From NCBI GenBank assembly GCA_963710675.1, contig CAVQBE010000010.1, positions 1 to 64,000 on the forward strand: a stretch of DNA of 64,000 nt, read 5' to 3'. Shown here in pieces: positions 54,706-63,504 of the stretch. Position 1 is the stretch's first letter. The number at the start of each line of letters is the position of its first letter. A program made the position numbers and the translations under genes. This DNA comes from JACCZX01 sp963710675 (GTDB taxonomy: Bacteria; Pseudomonadota; Gammaproteobacteria; Burkholderiales; Burkholderiaceae_F). The notes below the pieces were generated by a model. It made no database searches. It was not told the DNA's origin and saw nothing but the letters and a program-made list of their open reading frames with translations.

Positions 54706-56202
54706 ATGGGCTCCCTTGGCCTCATCGTCGCGCTCCCAGAGATTGTGCTGCTTGCTGCCGCCAGTGTCGTGCTCGTGGCGGATCTTTTCGTTTCGGACGA
54801 GCGGCGCAACATCACTTACGGCATGACGTTGCTTGCTCTCGCAGCGGCCGCACTGGCCGTCTGCTTGGCGCTCGCACGAAACGAGGTTGTCGTCGGCTTC
54901 GGAGGGATGTACATCGCCGACCCGATGGGACATGTGTTGAAGCTATTCGCCATTTTCTGCTGCGGCTTCATGCTGATATGTGCGCAGTCCTATGCGCGCG
55001 CGCGAGGCCTGTGGAAGGGCGAGCTGTTCAGCCTGACGTTGTTCATGCTGCTTGGGATCATGTTGATGATCTCGGCGAACAACCTGCTCGTAATTTATCT
55101 CGGCCTCGAGCTGCAGGCACTTTCAATGTATGCGCTGGTCGCGTTGCGGCGTGACGATCATCGCGCGAGCGAAGCCGCGATGAAATATTTCGTGCTCGGA
55201 TCGCTTGCTTCGGGTTTTCTGCTGTACGGAATGTCGATGCTGTACGGCGCGACCGGGACGCTTGAGATAGACGAGCTCGCGCGGCGGGTAGCTGAAGGTC
55301 AAATTGCCAGCCGCGGCTCTTTGCTGCTGGGGATTGTTTTTGTTGTCGCGGGGCTCGCGTTCAAGTTCGGCGTGGTGCCGTTCCACATGTGGGCACCCGA
55401 CGTCTATCAGGGGGCTCCCACGCCGATCACGCTTCTGATCAGTTCTGCGCCCGAACTCGCGATATTCGCGATTGCATTTCGCATTCTGGTCGAGGGCCTG
55501 CTGCCATTTTCGGTCGACTGGCAAAAGATTCTCGCGCTGCTCGCCGTCGCGTCGCTGGTACTTGGCAATCTAACCGCCATTGCGCAGACGAATCTGAAGC
55601 GGATGCTGGCGTATTCGACAATCGCCCAGATGGGGTTTGTCATGCTCGCGATGCTGTCAGGTGTCACGGCGGGCGACCCAGTTTTGATCGCAAATTCGTA
55701 CAGCGCGGCGATGTTTTATCTGATCGCGTATGCGCTGACTTCGCTCGGTACGTTCGGCGTGATGCTTCTGCTTTCGAGGGACGGATTCGAAGCGGAGGAG
55801 ATTTCAGACTTTCGCGGGTTGGCCAGGCGCAGCCCGTGGTATGCGTTCGTAATGCTGCTGCTGATGTTCTCGCTCGCAGGCGTTCCACCAACCGTCGGCT
55901 TTTACTCGAAGCTCGTCGTGCTGCAGGCGCTGTTCAGCGAGGGCGCAACAGTTGCTGCGGTGTCATTGGCCGTGATAGCGGTGGTCTTTTCTCTGATCGC
56001 GGCGTTTTACTACCTGCGAATCGTGAAAACGATGTACTTCGATGATCCGACGTTCGAGTCCGCGGCGATTCCCCTTGAAGGGCCAGCCGATATGCGAGTG
56101 GCACTATCGGTCAATGCGGTGTTGGTGCTTGTGCTGGGGATTCTTCCGCAGTATTTGCTGCAGCTGTGCGCCAACGCCGTGACCCGGACGCTGGGCGGGT
56201 AG
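54706..56202 (+). CDS. nuoN: NADH-quinone oxidoreductase subunit N
   Basis: The proximal antiporter-like proton pump subunit of complex I, 498 residues. Conserved segments include LVIYLGLELQALSMYALVAL, FKFGVVPFHMWAPDVYQGAP and KRMLAYSTIAQMGFVMLAML. It is the last of the 14 nuo genes and abuts nuoM. A Nudix gene follows after 9 bp. Confidence 0.95.
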   Translation: MGSLGLIVALPEIVLLAAASVVLVADLFVSDERRNITYGMTLLALAAAALAVCLALARNEVVVGFGGMYIADPMGHVLKLFAIFCCGFMLICAQSYARARGLWKGELFSLTLFMLLGIMLMISANNLLVIYLGLELQALSMYALVALRRDDHRASEAAMKYFVLGSLASGFLLYGMSMLYGATGTLEIDELARRVAEGQIASRGSLLLGIVFVVAGLAFKFGVVPFHMWAPDVYQGAPTPITLLISSAPELAIFAIAFRILVEGLLPFSVDWQKILALLAVASLVLGNLTAIAQTNLKRMLAYSTIAQMGFVMLAMLSGVTAGDPVLIANSYSAAMFYLIAYALTSLGTFGVMLLLSRDGFEAEEISDFRGLARRSPWYAFVMLLLMFSLAGVPPTVGFYSKLVVLQALFSEGATVAAVSLAVIAVVFSLIAAFYYLRIVKTMYFDDPTFESAAIPLEGPADMRVALSVNAVLVLVLGILPQYLLQLCANAVTRTLGG

Positions 56203-56211
56203 CAGTAACCG

Positions 56212-56793
56212 ATGTCCCAGTCGGACGGTGACGGTTCGCTGACCGAGCAGACGCTTGACAGTCGGATTGCGTTTGAAGGCACGTTCCTGCGCCTTTATGT
56301 CGATCAGGTGCAATCGGCCGATGGCCACATTGGCACTCGCGAATATGTACGGCATCCCGGTGCCGTCATGATCGTTCCGCTGCTGTCCGATGGCCGTGTC
56401 GTGCTTGAGCGGCAGTTTCGCTATCCGTTGCGGCGAACAGCGATCGAGTTTCCGGCAGGCAAAATTGACACAGGCGAAAGCCCGCTTCAATGCGGGCAGC
56501 GCGAGCTGCTGGAAGAAACTGGCTACCGCGCCGCCAAATGGAGCTATCTCGGCGGCTTGCACAACGCCATCGCATACTCCGACGAAAAGATAGAGATGTT
56601 CCTTGCGGAGGAACTCGTGCATGAAGGTGCGGCTCTGGATGCTGGCGAAACGCTGGAAGTGTTCACCGAGCAATGGCAGCGGTTACTGCAGTGGGTTCAT
56701 GAAGGTACGGTAACTGACGTCAAGACGATGCTCGGCGTGATGTGGCTTGAAAAGGTGCTTTCGGGTGAATGGCAGCGGCAGGCGGCCACCTAG
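56212..56793 (+). CDS. Nudix hydrolase, ADP-ribose pyrophosphatase-like
   Basis: A 193-residue Nudix enzyme. The Nudix box runs from Gly83 (GKIDTGE) through RELLEETG near residue 97. The N-terminal part (GTFLRLYVDQVQ, then RHPGAVMIVPLL) is typical of the ADP-ribose diphosphatase NudF group, which returns AMP and ribose 5-phosphate. It lies 9 bp behind nuoN and is often found there in betaproteobacteria, so it may be co-transcribed with complex I. NADH-related substrates fit the context. Confidence 0.88.
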   Translation: MSQSDGDGSLTEQTLDSRIAFEGTFLRLYVDQVQSADGHIGTREYVRHPGAVMIVPLLSDGRVVLERQFRYPLRRTAIEFPAGKIDTGESPLQCGQRELLEETGYRAAKWSYLGGLHNAIAYSDEKIEMFLAEELVHEGAALDAGETLEVFTEQWQRLLQWVHEGTVTDVKTMLGVMWLEKVLSGEWQRQAAT

Positions 56794-56854
56794 CTAGGCC
56801 AACAAACAGGCACTGCACCGTAAATCAGCACGTGACTGAAGTGCGGAGCTCATC

Positions 56855-58514
56855 TCACATGTTCACGTAGTTCGGCCCGCCACCACCTTCCGGCGTTACC
56901 CAGACAATGTTCTGAGTAGGGTCCTTGATGTCACATGTCTTGCAATGGACGCAGTTCTGGAAATTGATCTGCAGACGCTCGTTTCCGTCCGGACCTTTGA
57001 CGAACTCGTAGACCGCGGCGGGGCAGTAGCGCTGTTCGGGTCCTGCGTACTTGGCCAGGTTGACCTGAATAGGAACCGTTGCGTCCTTCAATGTCAGGTG
57101 CGGAGGCTGGTTCTCTTCATGGTTCGTGTTGGACAGGTAGACCGACGACAAACGATCAAACGTCAGTTTGCCGTCGGGTTTCGGATAGACGATCGACTCG
57201 CACTCGGCCGCCGGCTTTAGCTTCTGATAATCGGCGAATTTCCGATGCAGCGTCCACGGCGCGTGACCGCGAAAAACAATCTGATCGATGCCGAACATCA
57301 ACGACCCTATGAACAGTCCCTTGTCCAGCCATGGCTTGAAATTACGCGCGCGATAGAGCTCATCGTGCAGCCAGCTTTTCTCGAACGCCATTGGGTACGA
57401 CAGCAGCTCGTCGCGCTGACGGTCGGCACCCAATGCATCGAACGCGGCCTGGGCTGCAATCATTCCGCTCTTTACAGCGGCGTGGCTGCCCTTGATCCGC
57501 GGTGCGTTCAGAAAACCGGCATCGCAACCAATCAACGCACCGCCTGGAAATACCAGCTTCGGCAGCGACTGCAGTCCGCTCGCATTGATCGCGCGTGATC
57601 CGTATTCGAGTCGCTTTCCGCCTTCTAGGTAGCCACGAATCGCGGGATGTGTCTTGTAGCGCTGAAACTCATCGAACGGCGACAGATAAGGATTCGTGTA
57701 GCCCAGTCCCACGACGAGTCCAACTGACACCAGGTTTTCACCAAAGTGATACATCCAGCCGCCGCCATATGTGCTGTTATCAAGCGGCCAGCCTGCGCTG
57801 TGCAGAACCAACCCTGGCGTGTGCTTCGAAGCATCAACTTCCCAGATTTCCTTGATGCCGATTCCCCACGTCTGCGGATCGCGCCCATCGTTTAATCCAA
57901 AGCGCGGTATCAGCTGTCGCGCGAGGTTGCCTCGTGCTCCCTCTGCGAACAACGTGTACTTGCCGTGCAACTCAACGCCGGGTTGAAAGTTTTCGGTCGG
58001 CTTGCCGTCGCGCCCGACGCCCATATTGCCGGTGGCGACTCCTTTTACCGCGCCGGCATCGTCGTACAGCACTTCCGCCGCCGCGAAGCCGGGAAAAATC
58101 TCCACGCCGAGCGATTCGGCCTGCTGTCCGAGCCAGCGCACCAGATTGCCAAGGCTGCCGACGAAGTAGCCATGGTTCTTCAGTGAAGCCGGCAGCCAGC
58201 CATGCGGAACCTCGCGTGCGCCACGTTCTGACAGAAACAAGAACTTCTCTTCGCTGACCGGAGTTTTCAGCGGGGCGCCGCGCTCTTTCCAATCGGGAAA
58301 CAGTTCGCTCAGCGCGATTGGGTCGATTACCGCGCCCGACAAGATGTGCGCGCCGATTTCAGAGCCTTTTTCAAGCACGCAGACGCTAACTTCGCGTCCA
58401 CCGCTCCGCTGCCAGTTGCTTCAGTCGAATGGCGGCAGACAGGCCGGCCGGCCCGCCACCGACGACGACGACGTCGTACTCCATCGATTCTCGCTGCACG
58501 TTTGCGTCAGCCAT
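56855..58514 (-). CDS. Electron transfer flavoprotein-ubiquinone oxidoreductase (one frameshift)
   Basis: A membrane-associated flavoprotein of about 552 residues that passes electrons from ETF (fed by acyl-CoA and other dehydrogenases) to ubiquinone. The ATG at 58514 opens the N terminus with the FAD motif VVVVGGGPAGLSAAIRL. That frame stops near 58390, and the next frame resumes with GREVSVCVLEKGSEIGAH, so one extra T near 58405 is likely (span 3n+1). The C-terminal ferredoxin-like part has CPAAVYEF and NCVHCKTCDIKDPTQN. It fits with the nearby fatty-acid and ketone-body genes. Confidence 0.92.
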
Positions 58515-58645
58515 GTCTTGTCCTCTGTGCGATCGATGATTGTAGAAGGATCGACTATGCGATCATCGCCGCCACAACAGTCGCTCCGGTTGTCACGCGC
58601 CAGACTCTGAGGCACGTGACGAGCTTGGGCGTGGAAGCTCCTCAC

Positions 58646-59416
58646 ATGCGAACCAACCTAAAAGAAAAAGTGGCGCTGGTCACCGGGGCAAGCAGCGGTC
58701 TCGGAGCGCGCTTTTCGCGTGTCCTCGCGGCCAACGGTGCTTTGACGGTGTTGGCTGCGCGCCGACTCGAGCGACTGAAAGATCTGCGAGCGGAGATCGA
58801 GGCCGCGGGTGGCGCTGCCCACATTGTTGAACTGGACGTAACCGACCAGGAGTCGATTGCGGCCGCCGTCGAGCAGACCGAGCGGGAGGTCGGGGCAATC
58901 GACATCCTTGTCAACAATTCCGGTGTGTCGACCGCCCAGCGTCTTACCGAAGTGACGCCCGTCGATTACGACTTCATGTTCGACACCAACGTCAAGGGGG
59001 CTTTCTTCGTGGCGCAAGCGGTCGCGCGACAGATGATCGCGCGGTCGAAGCAACAGCAGGGTTTGCGCGGCCGTATCGTCAACATTGCCTCGATCGCTGG
59101 ATTGCGCGTGCTACCTGACATCGGCGTCTACTGCATGACAAAGGCCGCTGTGATCCACATGACACGCTCACAGGCGGTCGAATGGGGTCGCTATGGAATC
59201 AACGTCAACGCCATTTGTCCCGGCTATATCCGCACCGAGATGAACGACGCGGTGTGGGATACCGAGCGTGGCGCGAAGTTGCTCGATCGGCTACCGCGCA
59301 AGAAAGTCGGTTCGCCGGAGGATCTGGACGGCGTGCTGTTGCTGCTGGTCGCCGAGGAATCACAGTTCATCAATGGCGCAATCATCGCCGCTGACGACGG
59401 AATGTCGGTTACGTGA
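58646..59416 (+). CDS. SDR family NAD(P)-dependent oxidoreductase
   Basis: A 256-residue classical short-chain dehydrogenase. Visible are the cofactor motif TGASSGLG, NNSG, the catalytic Ser in NIASIAG and the YCMTK pair, followed by ICPGYIRTEMND. The open frame extends upstream to 58346 into the antisense of the ETF oxidoreductase gene; the ATG at 58646 gives the normal N terminus. The substrate is unknown, perhaps a 3-hydroxyacyl-CoA or a secondary alcohol. Its stop is overlapped by the GTG of the duplicated thioesterase start. Confidence 0.85.
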   Translation: MRTNLKEKVALVTGASSGLGARFSRVLAANGALTVLAARRLERLKDLRAEIEAAGGAAHIVELDVTDQESIAAAVEQTEREVGAIDILVNNSGVSTAQRLTEVTPVDYDFMFDTNVKGAFFVAQAVARQMIARSKQQQGLRGRIVNIASIAGLRVLPDIGVYCMTKAAVIHMTRSQAVEWGRYGINVNAICPGYIRTEMNDAVWDTERGAKLLDRLPRKKVGSPEDLDGVLLLLVAEESQFINGAIIAADDGMSVT

Positions 59417-59493
59417 AAGAGTTTGTTGTCGACGTGCCACTGCGATGCGGAGACATGGACGCAACGCCGAAGGCGTTCTACATACATTGTTGA
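59413..59493 (+). repeat. Duplicated start of the thioesterase gene plus short insert (26-codon mini-ORF)
   Basis: GTG 59413 overlaps the SDR stop (GTGA) and starts a copy of the thioesterase N terminus: KEFVVDVPLRCGDMDA against KEFVIEVPLRWGDMDA at 59521. About 41 of 51 bases match; most differences are synonymous and only three internal residues change. After that the copy runs into an insert of about 60 bp and stops at TGA 59491-59493. The two starts are 108 bp apart. It is too short to be an enzyme and is either a remnant or a coupling leader. Confidence 0.75.
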
Positions 59494-59520
59494 GACAGGC
59501 GGCCGGCGAGTACCGCGAGC

Positions 59521-59913
59521 ATGAAAGAGTTTGTCATCGAGGTGCCGCTACGTTGGGGGGACATGGACGCCATGTCTCACCTGAACAATCTGATGTATTT
59601 CCGGTTGATGGAGGAAGCTCGCATCCAGTGGTTCGCGCGCTTCGGCTTCCCGACGATGCCGGTTGGTGAAGCGCCGATCCTTGCACACGCCGGTTGCGAT
59701 TTTCTGAAGGCAATGACTTACCCTGGAACGGCAATCGTCACGCAGATCGTGACTCGCGTTGGGCGCTCGAGTGTTGAAATGTCGCTGAAGATCGAGAAGA
59801 AGAATGAGCCGGGCATCGTCTATGCAACCGGCCGCACCGTCATCGTCTGGTACGACTACAGCTTGGGCAAGTCTGCACCATGGCCTGAAGCGGTGCGAGC
59901 AGCGATCACCTAA
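59521..59913 (+). CDS. Acyl-CoA thioesterase (4HBT / hotdog fold)
   Basis: A 130-residue hotdog-fold thioesterase related to 4-hydroxybenzoyl-CoA thioesterase and YbgC. The active-site aspartate lies in RWGDMDAMSHLNN, followed by the conserved YFRLMEEARIQWF. It should hydrolyse acyl-CoA thioesters in the cytosol. The neighbouring SDR and CoA-transferase genes support a role in acyl-CoA metabolism. A degraded copy of its own first 17 codons lies 108 bp upstream. Confidence 0.85.
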   Translation: MKEFVIEVPLRWGDMDAMSHLNNLMYFRLMEEARIQWFARFGFPTMPVGEAPILAHAGCDFLKAMTYPGTAIVTQIVTRVGRSSVEMSLKIEKKNEPGIVYATGRTVIVWYDYSLGKSAPWPEAVRAAIT

Positions 59914-59942
59914 AATTCGTGACTGGATAGGCGGAGAACTCA

Positions 59943-60653
59943 ATGAACAAGGTGTTTCCCACGGCCGCGGCAGCGCTGGCCGATGTGGTTAAAGACGGGC
60001 AGATTGTCGCAGTAGGGGGTTTCGGCCTGTGCGGCATTCCTGAGTCACTGATCGTGGCGTTGCGCGACAGCGGCGTCAAAAAACTCACGTGCGTCAGCAA
60101 CAACGCGGGTATCGATGGCGCCGGTTTGGGTTTGCTGCTGACGACACGGCAGATTGGCAAGATGATCTCGTCGTATGTCGGGGAGAACAAGGAGTTTGAG
60201 CGGCAATACCTGGCGGGCGAACTCGAGCTCGAATTCACGCCGCAGGGCACGCTCGCCGAGCGCATGCGTGCCGGCGGTGCCGGCATTCCTGCGTTTTTCG
60301 CACGCACAGGATTCGGCACCGTAGTGGCCGAAGGCAAGCCGACGCAGAAATTCGACGGCGTCTGGGGTGGCAAGGAATACGTGATGGAGCGTTCGATCCG
60401 CGCCGATGTGTCACTCGTCAAAGCGTGGAAGGCCGACAAGCAGGGCAACCTCATCTATCGCAAGACCGCGCGCAACTTCAATCCCGTCGTCGCGATGTGC
60501 GGCAAGGTCACGGTTGCCGAGGTCGAAGAGATCGTCGAGAACGGCGCGCTCGACCCGGACAACGTGCACACGCCTGGGATCTTCGTGCAACGTCTGGTGC
60601 TGAACGCGAAGCCGGAAAAGCGTATCGAGAATCGTACTGTGAGGAAGAGCTGA
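59943..60653 (+). CDS. scoA: 3-oxoacid CoA-transferase subunit A
   Basis: A 236-residue alpha subunit of a class I CoA-transferase, which moves CoA from succinyl-CoA to acetoacetate or similar 3-oxoacids. The glycine-rich CoA site VAVGGFGLCGIPESLI and the later SNNAGIDGAGLG are typical, as is YVGENKEFERQYLAGELELE. A GGAG site precedes the ATG. The beta-subunit gene begins one base after the stop. This pair could serve ketone-body or PHB-monomer use, consistent with the storage-lipid genes elsewhere in the window. Confidence 0.92.
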   Translation: MNKVFPTAAAALADVVKDGQIVAVGGFGLCGIPESLIVALRDSGVKKLTCVSNNAGIDGAGLGLLLTTRQIGKMISSYVGENKEFERQYLAGELELEFTPQGTLAERMRAGGAGIPAFFARTGFGTVVAEGKPTQKFDGVWGGKEYVMERSIRADVSLVKAWKADKQGNLIYRKTARNFNPVVAMCGKVTVAEVEEIVENGALDPDNVHTPGIFVQRLVLNAKPEKRIENRTVRKS

Positions 60654-60654
60654 A

Positions 60655-61336
60655 ATGCCGTGGACTCGCGAACAAATGGCCGCGCGCGCGGCGCAGGAAT
60701 TGAAGGATGGGTTTTACGTGAACCTCGGTATCGGCCTGCCGACTCTTGGTTGCCGAACTACATTCCGGCGGGAATGGACGTCATGCTCCAGTCCGAAAAC
60801 GGATTGCTCGGCATCGGTCCATTTCCGCTTGAAGAGGAAGTCGATCCCGATCTGATCAACGCCGGAAAGCAACTGGTGACCGCGCTTCCGGGGTCGAGCT
60901 ACTTCTCCAGTGCTGATTCTTTCGCGATGATCCGCGGCGGACATATCAATCTCGCGATTCTGGGTGCGATGCAGGTCAGCGAAAAAGGCGATCTCGCCAA
61001 CTGGATGATTCCCGGCAAGCTCGTCAAGGGCATGGGCGGCGCAATGGATCTGGTCGGCGGCGTAGAGCGCGTGGTGGTGCTGATGGAGCACAGCGCCAAG
61101 AACGGCGAGCACAAGATCCTGCAGCAGTGCACGCTGCCGTTGACCGGCAAGGCGTGTCGTCAATCGCATGATCACCGAGCTCGGGGTGTTCGACGTGACT
61201 CCGAGTGGACTTGCAGGCGACCGAACTTGCGCCACAGGTGGCGCAGGAGGAGGTCCGCATGAAGACCGGTTGCCCGGTCAAATTTGCTTTGGATCACGGC
61301 CGCAGCTTGATCTCCCTCGCACGGCGTATGCCGTGA
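60655..61336 (+). CDS. scoB: 3-oxoacid CoA-transferase subunit B (frameshifted)
   Basis: The beta subunit carries the catalytic glutamate in SENGLLGIGPF. The first frame gives MPWTREQMAARAAQELKDGF and GLPTL; after a break near 60745 the second frame gives the active-site part and SADSFAMIRGGHINLAILGA. Further breaks near 61165 and 61210 lead to MITELGVFDVTPSGL and then EEVRMKTGCPVKF, with a stop at 61334-61336. The total of about 227 codons is near the family length. It follows scoA directly; the intact partner argues for sequence errors rather than decay. Confidence 0.85.
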
Positions 61337-61341
61337 CCGCC

Positions 61342-62287
61342 GTGCATCATCATCACCACGACGCGCTCAGCGCGCACCATCGCGGCGACAGCAGTTATAC
61401 GCATCGCGCGCGTGCCGCGGGTGGACGCACGCTGACGGATTGCCGTCTCGCTGACGCTCGGCTTCGCGTTGATCGAGTTGATTGCCGGGCTTTGGTCCGG
61501 GTCGCTTGCGCTGCTGGCCGATGCTGGGCACATGGCGACCGACTCTGCGTCGCTGTTATTCGCGCTGATCGCGAACATGATCGCCCGGCGGCCGATTTCG
61601 GAGCGGCATTCCTTCGGGCTGGCGCGTGTCGAAGTCATCGCGGCGTTCGTCAATGCGTTGTTCATGGTCGGCGGTCGTGCTGTGGATCGTGGTCGAGGCG
61701 TTTCACCGGATCAACTCGCCGGTGCCGGTTCAGGGATTGGCTGTCGTTGGTGTCGCCAGCGTCGGGTTACTGGTCAACATCTGGTCGCGTGGACACTTTC
61801 TCGCGATCGTGACAACGTCAATATTCGTGCCGCCTTCCTGCACGTGCTTGGCGACTTGCTGGGATCCGTTGCAGCGATCATGGCGGGAATCATCATTTAT
61901 TTCGGCGGCCCGGTCTGATCGCCGATCCACTGTTGTCGTTGCTTGTCGCGGCATTGATCGTGCGTTCGACCTATCGGCGTGTTCAAGGAAACGACGTTCG
62001 TGCTGCTCGACAGCGTTCCGACCGGTGTCGACTATGGGGAGGTGGGCACGACGCTGGCGAAGCTGCCGGGAATTGTCTCGGTTCACGATCTGCATGTCTG
62101 GTCGATGGTGCCCGGCAGGTCGGCGTTGTCGGCGCACGTACTGGTCGGCGACATCGAGACCTGGCCGGTGATCCTGCATCAGGCGCGGCACGTGCTGAAG
62201 CGAGACTTCAGGCATCGATCACGTCACCTGCAGCCCGAGTGGCTGCACCGCGAACCCGGCGTGATCGGCATCAAGCGGGCCGAATAG
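61342..62287 (+). CDS. Cation diffusion facilitator (CDF) metal exporter (several frameshifts)
   Basis: About 315 codons of a CzcD/ZitB-type inner-membrane exporter of zinc or similar metals. The start GTG 61342 opens a His-rich N terminus (five His in a row). Transport-site motifs are visible: ADAGHMATDSASLLFALIA in one frame and FLHVLGDLLGSVAAIMAG in another, each with the HxxxD pair. The cytosolic domain (DSVPTGVDYGEV, VHDLHVWSMVPG) ends in GVIGIKRAE. Frame changes occur near 61450, 61680, 61790, 61915, 61980 and 62215, so the exact sequence is unreliable. Unrelated to the CoA-transferase upstream by function. Confidence 0.8.
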
Positions 62288-62309
62288 CGCAGCGCGGGCG
62301 GTGGATGGC

Positions 62310-62348
62310 TTGACAGCGCGGTGTTATATTGGTACGTTCTGTGTACCA
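62310..62348 (+). promoter_or_regulatory. Promoter and operator of the toxin-antitoxin module
   Basis: A perfect -35 TTGACA (62310-62315) is followed after 17 bp by TACGTT. A perfect inverted repeat TGGTAC-N7-GTACCA (62330-62348) covers the -10 region, with a further GTAC at 62353. This is the arrangement expected for autoregulation by the Xre antitoxin. Confidence 0.55.
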
Positions 62349-62378
62349 TTTCGTACAGATGCAATTTGAAGCAAGTCC

Positions 62379-62791
62379 ATGGCCGCTTTACCACAACGAG
62401 AATATCGACGACCGACGCAATCGACGTCGGCAGCCGCGATGCGCGCAGCCGGCTGGCCGCGATGGTCACCAAGCTGCTGGATCACTGGGCTTTGACGGCT
62501 GTCGAACAGTCGGCGCTGCTCGGACTTGTCCACCACCAGCCGAAGCACTCTCGCGCGTTACCGCGAGGGCGAGCCGTTGGCTGACAGCCGGGACCTGCTC
62601 GACCGCGCGGGCCACTGCTGGGCATTCACAAGTCGCTGCGGATTCTGTTTCCGTACGATCGTGACCTCGCGTACGGCTGGATGACGCAGTTCAATCGGCG
62701 GCTCGGCGCGCGGCCGGTCGATCTGATCACCGAGCGCGGGTTCGAAGGCTTGCTGGCGGTGCGGCGCTATCTGGATTTTCAGCGTGGCTAG
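62379..62791 (+). CDS. Xre/MbcA/ParS-type antitoxin (DUF2384), frameshifted
   Basis: About 137 codons form the antitoxin of a RES-Xre pair. One frame supplies SRLAAMVTKLLDHWALTAVE, the Xre-like helical N-terminal region. Another, from about 62540, supplies TLARYREGEPLADSRDLL, then ILFPYDRDLAYGWM and the C-terminal toxin-binding part RPVDLITERGFEGLLAVRRY. The ATG at 62379 is tentative. The stop (62789-62791) overlaps the toxin gene start. The antitoxin should bind and inhibit the toxin and repress the operon through the palindrome upstream. Confidence 0.75.
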
Positions 62792-63501
62792 AGCACTAGT
62801 GATCTGCTGGTCAGCCAACGCGGAATTTCATGGCGACCTGGTTCGGAATATCCCGGGTATTCGTCGCTCGCAAAATCTGTTCGACGATCTAACCGCCAAT
62901 CCTGCCGATTGGGCGGTGGCGATGGCGGCCGAGGAAAGCGGGCGCATCCCGACGTCCGCCGCGCTGGCTACGCGTCCGTTCGATTACGGAAGCGTCATCA
63001 GCTACAGCTTCGATGCGTCGCATTGGCAATCGACGCGATTTTCGGATGGCTCGCAGTTACGGCGTTTGGTATGGCGCACTGGAAGTCGAAACCACCGTGT
63101 ACGAGACCGCGCATCACTGGCGGCGCTTCCTGCTCGACAGCTATGCAGAGCTCGATCGCGTCATCGTCACCGATCGCCGCGTTTGCGATGTGCGGTGCGA
63201 CGCGCTGCTGATCGATCTGCGCGGCAAGCACATCGAATTTCCAGATCTCATCCGGCGCGACAGTTATGCGTTCACACACCAGGTAGGGCGCATCGTGCAC
63301 GACCAGGATCTGAGCGGCTTGCTGGTGCAGTCCGCGCGCTGCGATGGCATCAATGCGGCGGTTTTTCGCGCTGAGCGGCTGTCGAATGTGCGCGACAAGA
63401 TGTTTGTGACTTACAAGATCAACGTGGTGCGCGATTCGTTCGTTGCTGAGCGTGCGCGCGGCCGCCCTTGGTTGTCGTTCGCGCCAAGCAGCCTTGAGTA
63501 A
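62784..63501 (+). CDS. RES-domain toxin (one frameshift)
   Basis: About 239 residues of a RES-family toxin. The first frame runs from GTG 62784 (ALVICWSANAEFHGDLVRN, RRSQNLFDDL, STRFSDGSQ); the second continues YGVWYGALEVETTVYETAHH, with the conserved Arg and Glu of the RES active site. One extra T near 63059 explains the break (span 3n+1). RES toxins such as MbcT and ParT act on NAD+ or ADP-ribosylate targets, so unchecked expression would be growth-arresting. The start overlaps the antitoxin gene end by 8 bp. Confidence 0.82.
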
Positions 63502-63504
63502 GTG

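Noticed and set aside
53980..54933. 317-codon open frame antisense to nuoM/nuoN
   Set aside because: Shadow of the GC-rich coding strand: it is rich in Arg, His and Gln, has no recognisable domain, and lies wholly against two conserved genes.
56794..56854. Bidirectional terminator between the Nudix gene and the ETF oxidoreductase gene
   Set aside because: Only short imperfect stems without T-runs are present.
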